Positions 1 to 6,244 of a stretch of 8,252 nucleotides of DNA are shown here, one piece after another. A program made the position numbers and the translations under genes. The notes beneath the pieces are model-generated. The model was not told the origin of the DNA, searched no databases, and saw only the letters and a list, made by a program, of their open reading frames with translations. The DNA lies in assembly GCA_002842935.1 (NCBI GenBank), contig PHEM01000132.1, positions 1 to 8,252 on the forward strand, written 5' to 3'. The stretch's first letter is position 1. Every line of letters starts with the position of its first letter. This stretch comes from Alphaproteobacteria bacterium HGW-Alphaproteobacteria-13. GTDB taxonomy: Bacteria > Pseudomonadota > Alphaproteobacteria > Sphingomonadales > Sphingomonadaceae.

Positions 1-68
1 GGCTGCGCCCAGTCGCTGCCGATGCGGAACTGGACCGGGCCGACGAGGATGCGCGTGCTGTGCCTCAC
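1..68 (-). CDS. HprK-related kinase A (HPr-rel-A system), N-terminal fragment
   Basis: Only the first 22 codons are present; the gene runs off the left edge. It starts with GTG at 68-66, and its start overlaps the stop of the PqqD-like gene in a GTGA four-base overlap, so translation is probably coupled. The visible peptide, (M)RHSTRILVGPVQFRIGSDW, resembles the N-terminus of the HprK-related kinase A proteins that accompany PqqD-like proteins in proteobacteria. That family is related to HPr kinase/phosphorylase, and its substrate is unknown. The P-loop and the rest of the catalytic domain lie outside the window. The call therefore rests on a short N-terminal match from memory plus the gene order. 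Any gene placed right after this PqqD-like gene would be expected to be this kinase, so context and sequence agree, but a 22-residue match is not proof. Confidence 0.6.
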   Translation of the reverse strand, partial: MRHSTRILVGPVQFRIGSDWAQ

Positions 69-349
69 GCCTCCTCCGCCACCAGTCCCATGGCCGCAAG
101 CTCGGCCAGCCGCTCGGCGAGGATCGCCTTCGCATCCCCTTCACTCTCGATGTCGAAGGCCATCGCCAGCCGCTTTGCCAGCAGCGCCGCGTTGCACGGC
201 CCATTGTCCATCATCGCGATGATCTGGGGCATCGGCGACACGACAAGGTGCGTCTGCATCGACCGCCGGTCGAAAATGGCGGTGATATCGCCCAGCGGCT
301 CGATCCGCAGCGCGCTGCGCGGGGCCGCGCGATAGCTGCGGTCAGCCAT
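65..349 (-). CDS. PqqD-family small protein of the HPr-rel-A system
   Basis: This is a 94-residue protein with no signal peptide or membrane segment. It fits the size and pattern of the PqqD-like proteins of the HPr-rel-A system. The N-terminal strands (about residues 6-36, YRAAPRSALRIEPLGDITAIF then THLV) are followed by a helical C-terminal half (about 40-94) ending in LAELAAMGLV. PqqD itself presents a ribosomally made precursor peptide to a radical-SAM enzyme. By analogy this protein may bind a peptide or a partner protein, but no precursor peptide or radical-SAM gene is visible here. The ATG at 349 lies inside the end of the marR-like gene (eight-base overlap ATGGCTGA), and no good Shine-Dalgarno precedes it, so it is probably translated by coupling. 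Its own stop overlaps the GTG of the kinase gene. The family call comes from recognition of the sequence; the function is unknown. Confidence 0.75.
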   Translation of the reverse strand: MADRSYRAAPRSALRIEPLGDITAIFDRRSMQTHLVVSPMPQIIAMMDNGPCNAALLAKRLAMAFDIESEGDAKAILAERLAELAAMGLVAEEA

Positions 350-788
350 GGTTTTCGGCGGCGGTCGTCAGCTTGGCGAGGATCGTCATCAGCGCCGCGC
401 GCTCGGCGGCAGTGATGGCCGATTCGAGCCGCGCCTCGCTCGCCAGCGCCGCGGGCACGATGGCCTCGTAAAGCGAGCGGCCGGTTTGCGTAAGTTCAAG
501 ATGGTGCGAGCGCCCGTCGGCTTCATGCGCCTGGCGCGCGATCAGTTGCCGGTCGGCCAGCGTCCTGGCCGCGCGATTCACCGTCACCTTGTCCATGCGC
601 GTCGCCGCGACCAGTTCGCGCTGCGTCCGGGACCTCCCGTCGCCGAGCACGGTCAACAATCGCCATTCGGGATTCTTCAGGCCAAAACGGTTCTGATATT
701 CGACCGCGATCCGGCTCGACAGCGCATAGGAGGCGACCGACAGGCGATACGGCAGAAAATTGTCGAGATTCAACTTTTTCGCCGCCAT
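342..788 (-). CDS. MarR-family winged helix-turn-helix transcriptional regulator
   Basis: The 148-residue length is typical of MarR proteins, which act as dimers, usually repressing nearby genes until a small ligand binds. Helices for dimerisation occupy about residues 9-35 and 100-148. The winged helix-turn-helix spans about 38-100: EWRLLTVL, then the helix pair around RTQRELVAATRMDKVTVNRA (residues 54-73, with the recognition helix from 64), LADRQLIAR, and the wing with DGR at 91-93 followed by SHHLELT. No ligand-binding cysteine or other specific feature stands out. The start ATG at 788 follows a G-rich stretch that could serve as a weak ribosome site. The gene overlaps the PqqD-like gene by eight bases and heads a set leading into an HprK-related kinase. 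The simplest inference is that it regulates that cassette, or the upstream receptor/maiA pair 74 bases away, or itself. Confidence 0.9.
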   Translation of the reverse strand: MAAKKLNLDNFLPYRLSVASYALSSRIAVEYQNRFGLKNPEWRLLTVLGDGRSRTQRELVAATRMDKVTVNRAARTLADRQLIARQAHEADGRSHHLELTQTGRSLYEAIVPAALASEARLESAITAAERAALMTILAKLTTAAENHG

Positions 789-838
789 GCCGCCCCACTC
801 GTCCCTGGCTCACTCATTTCGGATACGGCCTACCCTAT

Positions 839-854
839 GCGCCCGCACGGGCGC
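839..854. other. Short perfect palindrome between receptor and marR-like gene
   Basis: GCGCCCGCACGGGCGC is a seven-base perfect inverted repeat (six base pairs around a four-base loop when folded). It begins eight bases past the stop codon of the TonB-dependent receptor gene. It could form a hairpin at the 3' end of that transcript, but no T run follows on the minus strand, so a classical intrinsic terminator is not supported. It could equally be an operator for the regulator that starts at 788, or chance in GC-rich DNA. Confidence 0.3.
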
Positions 855-862
855 TGTGAAGG

Positions 863-2902
863 TCAGAAACTCAGCCGCACGCCGCCCCACAGCGTGCGCG
901 GCGTCGCGCGCTCGACGATACCGGCGGAGGAAATGGCGGCGGGAACGAGCGCGTTGGTCAGATTCTCGCCGCGCGCCTCGATGCGGATCGCCTCCGTGAG
1001 CTGCCACGACAATCCGGCATCGAGCGTCAGCACATCGTCGAGCCGCTGCAGGCCGAGGTCATCCTCATTCTGTTTGCCGATATAGCGCAGCGTCGCAAAG
1101 CCCCCCAGCGGGCCGTCGCCATCGCTGCGCAGCGACAGGCTGCCGCCGGTCTTGGCGATCTGGGCCGGGCGGCGTCCGTCGAGTGCCGCCGCCACGCCCG
1201 AGGCGTCGACCTTCGCATCGGTGAAGGCCCATGTCGCGCGCAGCGTCGCCGGGCCGATCCGCTGCTCCGCGGCCAGTTCGACGCCCTTGCTGTCGATGGC
1301 GTCGAGATTCTGCCGCTGGCTGAGGTTCGGGGCGAGCGTCACATTGGCGATGGCGTTTTCCAGCCGGTTGGCGAACAGCGTGACCGACAGCTTCGTGCCG
1401 GGCGCCGTCCAGTCGATCCCGGCTTCGCCGCCCCACAGCCGTTCGGGCTTCAGCGTTTCGTTCGCGGTCGTCGTATCGGCGCCGACGCGGAACGGACGGT
1501 AAAGTTCGTTGAGCGTCGGCAGCCGCCAGCCGCGATAGCCCGCCGCGCGTAGCGCGAACGCCCCCGATGTCCAGCGCACGCCCGCGCGCCCGCTGCCTTC
1601 CCAGCCCTGTCGCGCCGCAAAGCTCAGGTCGGTGAGCGTCGATCCGCCGATATTGCGCTCCAGCCGATAGCCTTCGCCGATCCACCAGCGATCGACGCGG
1701 CCGCTCAGCGTCCAGAGGAAGCCGTGCTCCGCATTGCCCGATGTCCATTCGGCGAAGGCGCCGACCGTGTCGCTGCTGCCGCCCGCGACGCGATGCCGCC
1801 CCGGAACGGTGCCGGAGAAGAAGAAATTTTCCTCCGTGCGCCCCGTGGTGCGCCGCCAGTCAGCGCCGAGGCGAAGCGGATTCGCCCCGCCGATCGCGGG
1901 CCGAACCTCGAACCGCGCGCCAAGCCCCGTCGCGGGCACGCGCTGGAACAGCGCGGGCGCGACGCTGCCGCGCCCCGCCGCCACGCTCGCGAAGCCGCTG
2001 TCGAAATCGCGAAGCTGGATATAGGCGAGCGCGATCCATTGCGCCGCGCCCGCCGGATCGCGGACGAAGCGCAGGCTGGCGTCGATGCCGTCGAAACGGC
2101 TCGTCGTGAAATCGGTGCCGCGATCGCGCCGGTCGGAAAAGCCGCGCAGGCTCGCCTCGACCCGGCTGTCGGTCCCGGCGTCGAAACGCAGGCGCAGGCC
2201 CAGCCCGCCCTGCTCATAGGCCGCCGCGCGATCGACGGCGCCGCGCTGGCCCTTCACGACCGGAATGAAGCCGTCGCCCCGGCTATAGCGCCCGTCGACG
2301 GCGACCTGCCCGCTGCCGATCCGCCCGCCGACCGACGCCGAGGCGTCCCAGCCGTCGCGACTGCCATAGGCAAGACTTGCCTCCGCGCCGCGCGTCATCT
2401 CCGAATGCAGGCCGATCGTCCCCGCCAGCGCGCCCGGTCCATCGGCGCCGCTGCCGCCGCCGCGCGCGACGATGATGCCGCCCAGGTTGATCGCGTCATA
2501 GGCCGACCAGGCGACCCAGCCGCCGAAGGGGTCGGCCTGCGGCACGCCGTCGAGCGTCACCAGCGCCCGGCTCGACGCATTGCCGCCCAGCCCGCGCAGC
2601 GTCACGCCCTGACTGGTCGGATGCGCCGTGCGCCCGTCGGACCGGCGGAACTGGACGATCCCGCCCTCATCGCGCAGCCGGTTCTCGACCCGCGTGCCGA
2701 AACCGGGGATGAGATCGTCGATCAGCGTGCTGCCCTGTATCCGGTCGCCCTCGGCGGGGCGGAGCGCGCCGCTCCCCGTGACGACGATGACTTCCTTCGC
2801 GGCGGGGGTGGAAGGATCATAGTAATGGACTTCACTCTCGTCCTGCGCCATCGCCGCTACCGGCAACGCCAGTGCGGAAATTCCGATCAGCAACCGCATC
2901 AT
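863..2902 (-). CDS. TonB-dependent outer-membrane receptor
   Basis: This 679-residue protein has every hallmark of a TonB-dependent receptor, an outer-membrane beta-barrel that takes up a scarce substrate using TonB-ExbBD energy. Residues 1-19 form a signal peptide (MMRLLIGISALALPVAAMA, cut before Q20). A TonB-box-like EVIVVTGS lies at 37-44. The plug domain follows to about residue 170, with VTLRGLGGNASSRALVTLDG (100-119) and the segment VPQADPFGGW. The remainder alternates aromatic and polar residues as in a 22-strand barrel and ends in a C-terminal Phe (VRLSF), the usual signal for barrel assembly. The substrate cannot be told; the size and plug are closer to the compact BtuB-like receptors than to the very large sphingomonad carbohydrate receptors. 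The ATG at 2902 overlaps the maiA stop (ATGA) behind AAAGGGG inside maiA; a second ATG follows directly. No other uptake genes are adjacent. Confidence 0.93.
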   Translation of the reverse strand: MMRLLIGISALALPVAAMAQDESEVHYYDPSTPAAKEVIVVTGSGALRPAEGDRIQGSTLIDDLIPGFGTRVENRLRDEGGIVQFRRSDGRTAHPTSQGVTLRGLGGNASSRALVTLDGVPQADPFGGWVAWSAYDAINLGGIIVARGGGSGADGPGALAGTIGLHSEMTRGAEASLAYGSRDGWDASASVGGRIGSGQVAVDGRYSRGDGFIPVVKGQRGAVDRAAAYEQGGLGLRLRFDAGTDSRVEASLRGFSDRRDRGTDFTTSRFDGIDASLRFVRDPAGAAQWIALAYIQLRDFDSGFASVAAGRGSVAPALFQRVPATGLGARFEVRPAIGGANPLRLGADWRRTTGRTEENFFFSGTVPGRHRVAGGSSDTVGAFAEWTSGNAEHGFLWTLSGRVDRWWIGEGYRLERNIGGSTLTDLSFAARQGWEGSGRAGVRWTSGAFALRAAGYRGWRLPTLNELYRPFRVGADTTTANETLKPERLWGGEAGIDWTAPGTKLSVTLFANRLENAIANVTLAPNLSQRQNLDAIDSKGVELAAEQRIGPATLRATWAFTDAKVDASGVAAALDGRRPAQIAKTGGSLSLRSDGDGPLGGFATLRYIGKQNEDDLGLQRLDDVLTLDAGLSWQLTEAIRIEARGENLTNALVPAAISSAGIVERATPRTLWGGVRLSF

Positions 2903-3531
2903 GCCCCTTTCACCGTGTCGGGATGCGCCTTCCGGAACGCTTCCAGTTCATTGCACGCCGCATCGACCGCGACGAGGCGCGGATAGGCGTCCAGCGGCAC
3001 GTCGAACCGCCGCGCATTATAGATCTGCGGCACAAGGCAGCAGTCGGCAATGCCCGGCGTTTCCCTGCCCAGATAGGTGCCATCCCCCGCCATCGCTTCC
3101 AGCGCGTCGAGTCCTTCGACGATCCAGTGGCGATACCAGCGGTCCTTGGTCTGTTCGTTCAGCCCCAGATCCTTCGTCAGATATTTGAGCACGCGCAGAT
3201 TGTTGAGCGGATGGATATCGCACGCGACGACCTGCGCCTGCGCCAGCGCGACGGCGCGCGGCATGGCTTCGTCGGGGATCAGGCGCGGCTCTGGAAAGGC
3301 GCGGTCGAGCCAGTCGATGATCGCCAGGCTCTGGATGATCGGTTCCCCATCCGCGACCAGCATCGGCACGAAGCCCTGCGCATTCTGTTCGAGATAGGCG
3401 TCGCTGCGCTGATCGCCCGCGATCAGGCTCACGTCCGCCCGCTCATAGGCGAGACCCTTCAGGTTCAGCGCGATGCGGACGCGATAGCTTGCCGAGGACC
3501 GGAAATAATCGTGGAGGACAAGAGAGGTCAT
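2899..3531 (-). CDS. maiA: Maleylacetoacetate isomerase (zeta-class glutathione S-transferase)
   Basis: This cytosolic enzyme turns maleylacetoacetate into fumarylacetoacetate with glutathione as cofactor, the step before the last in tyrosine/homogentisate breakdown. The 210-residue length is normal. The N-terminal thioredoxin-like domain carries the zeta-class active-site motif SSASYRVRIALNLKG (12-26), the cis-proline segment GFVPML (53-58) and the glutathione-binding QS (67-68). The helical domain carries DIHPLNNLRV (105-114) and IADCCLVPQIYNARRF (161-176), both highly characteristic of this enzyme. Bacterial homologs commonly have Ala where the animal enzyme has Cys in SSCS, so SSAS is not unusual. 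The other pathway genes (hmgA, a fumarylacetoacetase) are not in the window; instead maiA is joined to a TonB-dependent receptor by an ATGA overlap. Some close homologs act on maleylpyruvate instead, so the exact substrate is slightly uncertain. Confidence 0.92.
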   Translation of the reverse strand: MTSLVLHDYFRSSASYRVRIALNLKGLAYERADVSLIAGDQRSDAYLEQNAQGFVPMLVADGEPIIQSLAIIDWLDRAFPEPRLIPDEAMPRAVALAQAQVVACDIHPLNNLRVLKYLTKDLGLNEQTKDRWYRHWIVEGLDALEAMAGDGTYLGRETPGIADCCLVPQIYNARRFDVPLDAYPRLVAVDAACNELEAFRKAHPDTVKGA

Positions 3532-3620
3532 GAAATTCCGCTTGTTACGTCACTGCCCGAATCTGACCTGCCGTCGAGATTTCGCGCCCGACTGACGAAT
3601 ATGGGCGGGGTCCCCATCAT

Positions 3621-4664
3621 TCAAGCCCGGATGCGTCTTATTCCTTCCCAAGGGCGGATGCGCGCGGCCCATGCCGTCAGCCTGCCCTTCATCCACGCCG
3701 ACACGGGCCGCTCCCAATAATAGGTCAGCGCATGGGCCAGCAACAACGCACAGCCGAGCGCGATCGCAAAGGAGAGCCACGGCCCGGCGCCCATCGCCTG
3801 AAGCCGGCCGATCACCGCATAACCCAGCATCTGATGCGTCAGATAGAGCGCATAGGAAATGCCGCCGAGCCAGACGAACGGCCGGGCAAGCCGCCCCGGC
3901 TGCCATCGCGACAAGCAGGCGACGCTCATCACCGCCACGATCAGCGCGACGACGATCAGCCCATGCCATCCGTCATAAAGCGCCTCGACGAGCGGAGCGG
4001 CAGGCAGGACCGCCGCCTGGACGAGCGAGAAGCCGCGCGTGCGCAGCAGATAGAGCGCAAGGCCGCAGCCGAACAGCTCCGCATATTGATGGAGCATCAG
4101 CAGCAAGTGCAGCGGATGGGGGATATAGGGCGCGGCGAACCGGAACAGCACCGCCCCCGCCAGCATATAACAGGGCAGGAAGGGAAGGATGCGCGGCCCG
4201 CACAGGCGCAGCGCCGTGAAGAGAAAGGCATAGAAGCCCAGCTCATAGGCGAGGCTCCAGTAAACGCCGTCCACATCCGCCACACGGACATAGCTTTGCA
4301 GCATCGTCAGGTTGACCAGAAACTGGCCGGGCGTCACGTCATAATCGACCCAGTGCGACAGGCTCAGCAACGCGAAGGTCGTCAGGCAGGCCAGCCAATA
4401 GACGGGATAGAGCCGCGTGAAGCGCGAGATCAGGAATTGGCTGGCCGTGCTGCGCTCCAGCGACATCAGGATCACGAACCCCGACACGATGAAGAACAGA
4501 TGGACGCCATAGCCGCCCTCGCCGAACGTCAGGGGAATCGGCCGGGCGGCGGGCACGAAGCGCGGCAGGATGACGCTGTAATGGAACAGCAGCACCGCCA
4601 GCGCCGCGATACCGCGCATGATGTCGAGGCTTTGCAGCCGGATGCGGGGCGCCTCTTCGGTCAT
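3621..4664 (-). CDS. Acyltransferase-3 (OafA/YrhL-type) membrane protein
   Basis: This is a 347-residue integral membrane protein of the acyltransferase-3 family, whose members move an acyl group, usually acetyl, onto sugars of lipopolysaccharide, exopolysaccharide, peptidoglycan or glycolipids. The family signature is clear: LDIMRGIAALAVLLFH (13-28) with the conserved Arg17 and His28 spaced R-X10-H, then GVHLFFIVSGFVI (53-65), RLYPVYW (84-90), WSLAYEL (136-142) and WLGGISYALYLTH (265-277). About ten hydrophobic helices fill the chain, and a basic tail (RIRPWEGIRRIRA) ends it. It lacks the C-terminal SGNH domain of OafA-like fused proteins, but the gene just before it encodes an SGNH hydrolase and overlaps it by ATGA, so the two probably work as a pair. 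No Shine-Dalgarno is obvious before the ATG, in keeping with coupled translation. The acceptor is unknown. Confidence 0.92.
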   Translation of the reverse strand: MTEEAPRIRLQSLDIMRGIAALAVLLFHYSVILPRFVPAARPIPLTFGEGGYGVHLFFIVSGFVILMSLERSTASQFLISRFTRLYPVYWLACLTTFALLSLSHWVDYDVTPGQFLVNLTMLQSYVRVADVDGVYWSLAYELGFYAFLFTALRLCGPRILPFLPCYMLAGAVLFRFAAPYIPHPLHLLLMLHQYAELFGCGLALYLLRTRGFSLVQAAVLPAAPLVEALYDGWHGLIVVALIVAVMSVACLSRWQPGRLARPFVWLGGISYALYLTHQMLGYAVIGRLQAMGAGPWLSFAIALGCALLLAHALTYYWERPVSAWMKGRLTAWAARIRPWEGIRRIRA

Positions 4665-5359
4665 GGCGCCGTCGCCGCCACGCCGTTGATCGCCGCACTC
4701 ACCACAAGGCCCCCGGCGCGATTCAGATGCAGGCCGTCGCCGCTGTCATAGGCGGGCCGCAGCGCGCCGTCCCCGCCCGCCAGCCGCGCGGTCAGGTCGA
4801 GGAAGCGGCAGCGATCGCGGCACGCCGCCGCGAGCAGCGCGTTGGTGCGCGCGATCCTTGCTTGCAGGCCGGGCCGCGCGGGCGTCGCCGCGACAGGCGC
4901 GATCGACACCAGCCACAGCGGCGTGTCCGCCGGAACCGCGCGCTCGGCGTCCGTGAAGGCCGCGCGAACGCTTTCCGGGTCGCGGCCGTGCAGCAGGTCG
5001 TTGACTCCCGCCCACAGCACGACGGCCCTTGCCTCGCGCGGCTGGCGATAATCGGCGATGCGGCGCACGATATGGCGCATCGTGTCGCCTCCGGCCGCAA
5101 AATTATAGGCGGGCAAGTCCAGCGCCGCGCCGTCGAGCCGCTGCATCTGGCTGTCGCCGATCAGCAGCAGCCGCCCGCCTTGCGCATCGGCGTCGATGGC
5201 GCGGAACAGCCGGTGGCTTTGCGCCACATAGGGGCTTGGTTCGGGCTGCAACCACGCCGCGCGCCAGCGCTGCGCGTCGATCAGGTCGGGACGCAGCAGG
5301 GCCAGCGCCACGACAAGGTGCAGCGCCGCGATATAGACAAGCCCCAAAAGGATGCGCAC
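4661..5359 (-). CDS. SGNH/GDSL hydrolase family protein with membrane-anchor N-terminus
   Basis: The 232-residue protein shows the SGNH blocks in order: LLIGDSQMQ with the nucleophile Ser70, AAGGDT with Gly90 or Gly91, WAGVND with Asn120, and the C-terminal DGLHLN with Asp208 and His211 completing the triad. Residues 1-23 are a hydrophobic segment (ILLGLVYIAALHLVVALALL) that is probably a signal anchor, placing the catalytic domain in the periplasm. Such enzymes are esterases or, beside acyltransferase-3 proteins, the domain that passes an acyl group to its sugar acceptor. The gene starts with GTG at 5359 behind GGGGA; an in-frame TAG lies upstream with no ATG between, so no longer form is possible. 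It overlaps the acyltransferase gene by ATGA and is the first gene of that pair. The specific ester handled is unknown. Confidence 0.87.
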   Translation of the reverse strand: MRILLGLVYIAALHLVVALALLRPDLIDAQRWRAAWLQPEPSPYVAQSHRLFRAIDADAQGGRLLLIGDSQMQRLDGAALDLPAYNFAAGGDTMRHIVRRIADYRQPREARAVVLWAGVNDLLHGRDPESVRAAFTDAERAVPADTPLWLVSIAPVAATPARPGLQARIARTNALLAAACRDRCRFLDLTARLAGGDGALRPAYDSGDGLHLNRAGGLVVSAAINGVAATAP

Positions 5360-5438
5360 GCTTTCCCCGCCCCGCTGACATTCAGGCGGACCCTAATCAC
5401 GCGGTCTTAAGATTTCGCCACCGCGCATCCGGCGTCCC

Positions 5439-6137
5439 TCAGGGCGCGTCGCCCAATATCCAGTCGACGCCCGCCGCGACATGAATGCGCGTCGTGTCAT
5501 AGATAGGCAGGATATTGGCGTCGGGATCGACCAGCATGACCAGTTCGGTGCAGGCCAGCACCAGCGCCTGCACGTCCTGCTTGGCGATGTCGGTGATGAA
5601 GGTGCGCATCGTCCGGCGCGAATCCTCCGTCACCTTGCCCTGCATCAGTTCGTCATAGACGATGTTGTCGATCGCCTCGGCGCGGTTCGCATCATAGGGC
5701 GCGAGCGTCAGCCCATGGCGCACCAGCCGCTGGCGGAACCAGGCGCCCGTCATCACATTGTGCGTGCCGATCACGGCGGCCGACTTGATGCCGTCGGCCT
5801 TCATCTTCTCGCCGGTCACATCGACGATATGGATCAGCGGAATCGAGATGGCGGCGGCGACGTCGTCCGCCACCTTGTGCATCGAATTGGCGGCGATCAT
5901 CAGCGCCGTCGCGCCCGCCGTCTCCAGCCGCCGCGCGGAGGCGATCAGCACCTCTTTCGCATGGTCCCACTGCTCGGGCGTCGAAAGCCGCGACAGCTCG
6001 CAATAATTCAGGCTTTCCATCAGGATCGGCGCCGAACAGGACGATCCCACGCGCTTTTGCACGCCCATGTTGAGATAGCGGTAATAAAGCTCGGTCGATG
6101 CCCAACCCATGCCGCCGATCAGACCGATCTTACGCAT
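5439..6137 (-). CDS. Aspartate/glutamate racemase family protein (YgeA/RacX-like), altered catalytic site
   Basis: The 232-residue protein belongs to the two-lobed Asp/Glu racemase superfamily and looks closest to E. coli YgeA: MRKIGLIGGMGWAST at the start, NSMHKVADDV (84-93), IHIVDVTGE, VIGTHNVM, ACTEL with Cys196, and DTTRIH near the end. In this family a residue just before the first Asn-(Thr/Ser) and a Cys in the second lobe act as the acid/base pair. Here the first-lobe position is Ala (AANSMH, Ala82-Ala83), where most racemases have Cys and YgeA, as I recall, has Thr83. Racemase activity is therefore doubtful. I chose the ATG at 6137 because AAGGGA sits four bases upstream and family homology begins there; an in-frame start at 6203 would add 22 residues read from the inverted repeat. 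It sits alone between the pnt terminator and the SGNH gene. Confidence 0.87.
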   Translation of the reverse strand: MRKIGLIGGMGWASTELYYRYLNMGVQKRVGSSCSAPILMESLNYCELSRLSTPEQWDHAKEVLIASARRLETAGATALMIAANSMHKVADDVAAAISIPLIHIVDVTGEKMKADGIKSAAVIGTHNVMTGAWFRQRLVRHGLTLAPYDANRAEAIDNIVYDELMQGKVTEDSRRTMRTFITDIAKQDVQALVLACTELVMLVDPDANILPIYDTTRIHVAAGVDWILGDAP

Positions 6138-6141
6138 AAAA

Positions 6142-6147
6142 TCCCTT
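6142..6147 (-). promoter_or_regulatory. Ribosome binding site deciding the racemase-family start
   Basis: AAGGGA on the minus strand lies four bases upstream of the ATG at 6137. It is the only good ribosome site near the 5' end of the gene and rules in favour of this ATG over the in-frame upstream start at 6203, which lies inside the spacer of the inverted repeat. Confidence 0.6.
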
Positions 6148-6152
6148 GTCCC

Positions 6153-6237
6153 AAAAACACGTCGCCCCCGCGAAGGCGGGGACCGCAGGCAGCCTTGCGC
6201 CACCTCGATAGCGGCCCCCGCCTTCGCGGGGGCGACG
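6153..6237 (-). terminator. Rho-independent terminator of the pnt operon, formed by the inverted repeat
   Basis: Read on the minus strand, the transcript leaving pntB (stop at 6247-6245) enters the 22-bp GC-rich stem within eight bases and then meets TGTTTTTGGG, with five T at 6157-6153. A strong GC stem followed at once by a T run is the classical intrinsic terminator. It would separate the pnt operon from the racemase-family gene. On the plus strand the stem is followed by only a few T, so efficient termination in that direction is less supported. The 34-base loop is long, but the internal hairpin of the downstream arm alone would also do. Confidence 0.75.
6160..6237. repeat. Inverted repeat, two perfect 22-base arms (REP/BIME-like doublet)
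   Basis: The arm at 6160-6181 is the exact reverse complement of the arm at 6216-6237, with a 34-base spacer (6182-6215). Each arm is itself self-complementary: CCCCGC-CTTC-GCGGGG forms a small hairpin, so the element can fold either as one long stem or as two side-by-side hairpins. This is the layout of paired REP elements. From memory, motifs of the form GCGAAGGCGGGG are frequent between genes in sphingomonads, but copy number cannot be counted from one window. It fills almost all of the gap between pntB and the racemase-family gene. Confidence 0.9.
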
Positions 6238-6244
6238 GTTTATG

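Noticed and set aside
1724..2986. A 420-codon plus-strand open frame opposite the TonB-dependent receptor
   Set aside because: Low-complexity Ala/Arg/Asp-rich translation, no recognisable domain, and fully covered by a real minus-strand gene with signal peptide, plug and barrel.
3601..3617. Hairpin ATGGG...CCCAT just after the acyltransferase stop, as a terminator
   Set aside because: Only a five-base stem, and the minus-strand bases that follow (ATTCGTCAG) contain no T run, so it is too weak to call.
3732..4751. A 339-codon plus-strand open frame opposite the acyltransferase gene
   Set aside because: Gln/Arg/His-rich shadow of the hydrophobic codons on the other strand, with no family resemblance.
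5432..5447. Bulged GC hairpin across the racemase-family stop codon, as a terminator
   Set aside because: Six pairs with a bulge and no T run after it; easily found by chance in this composition.
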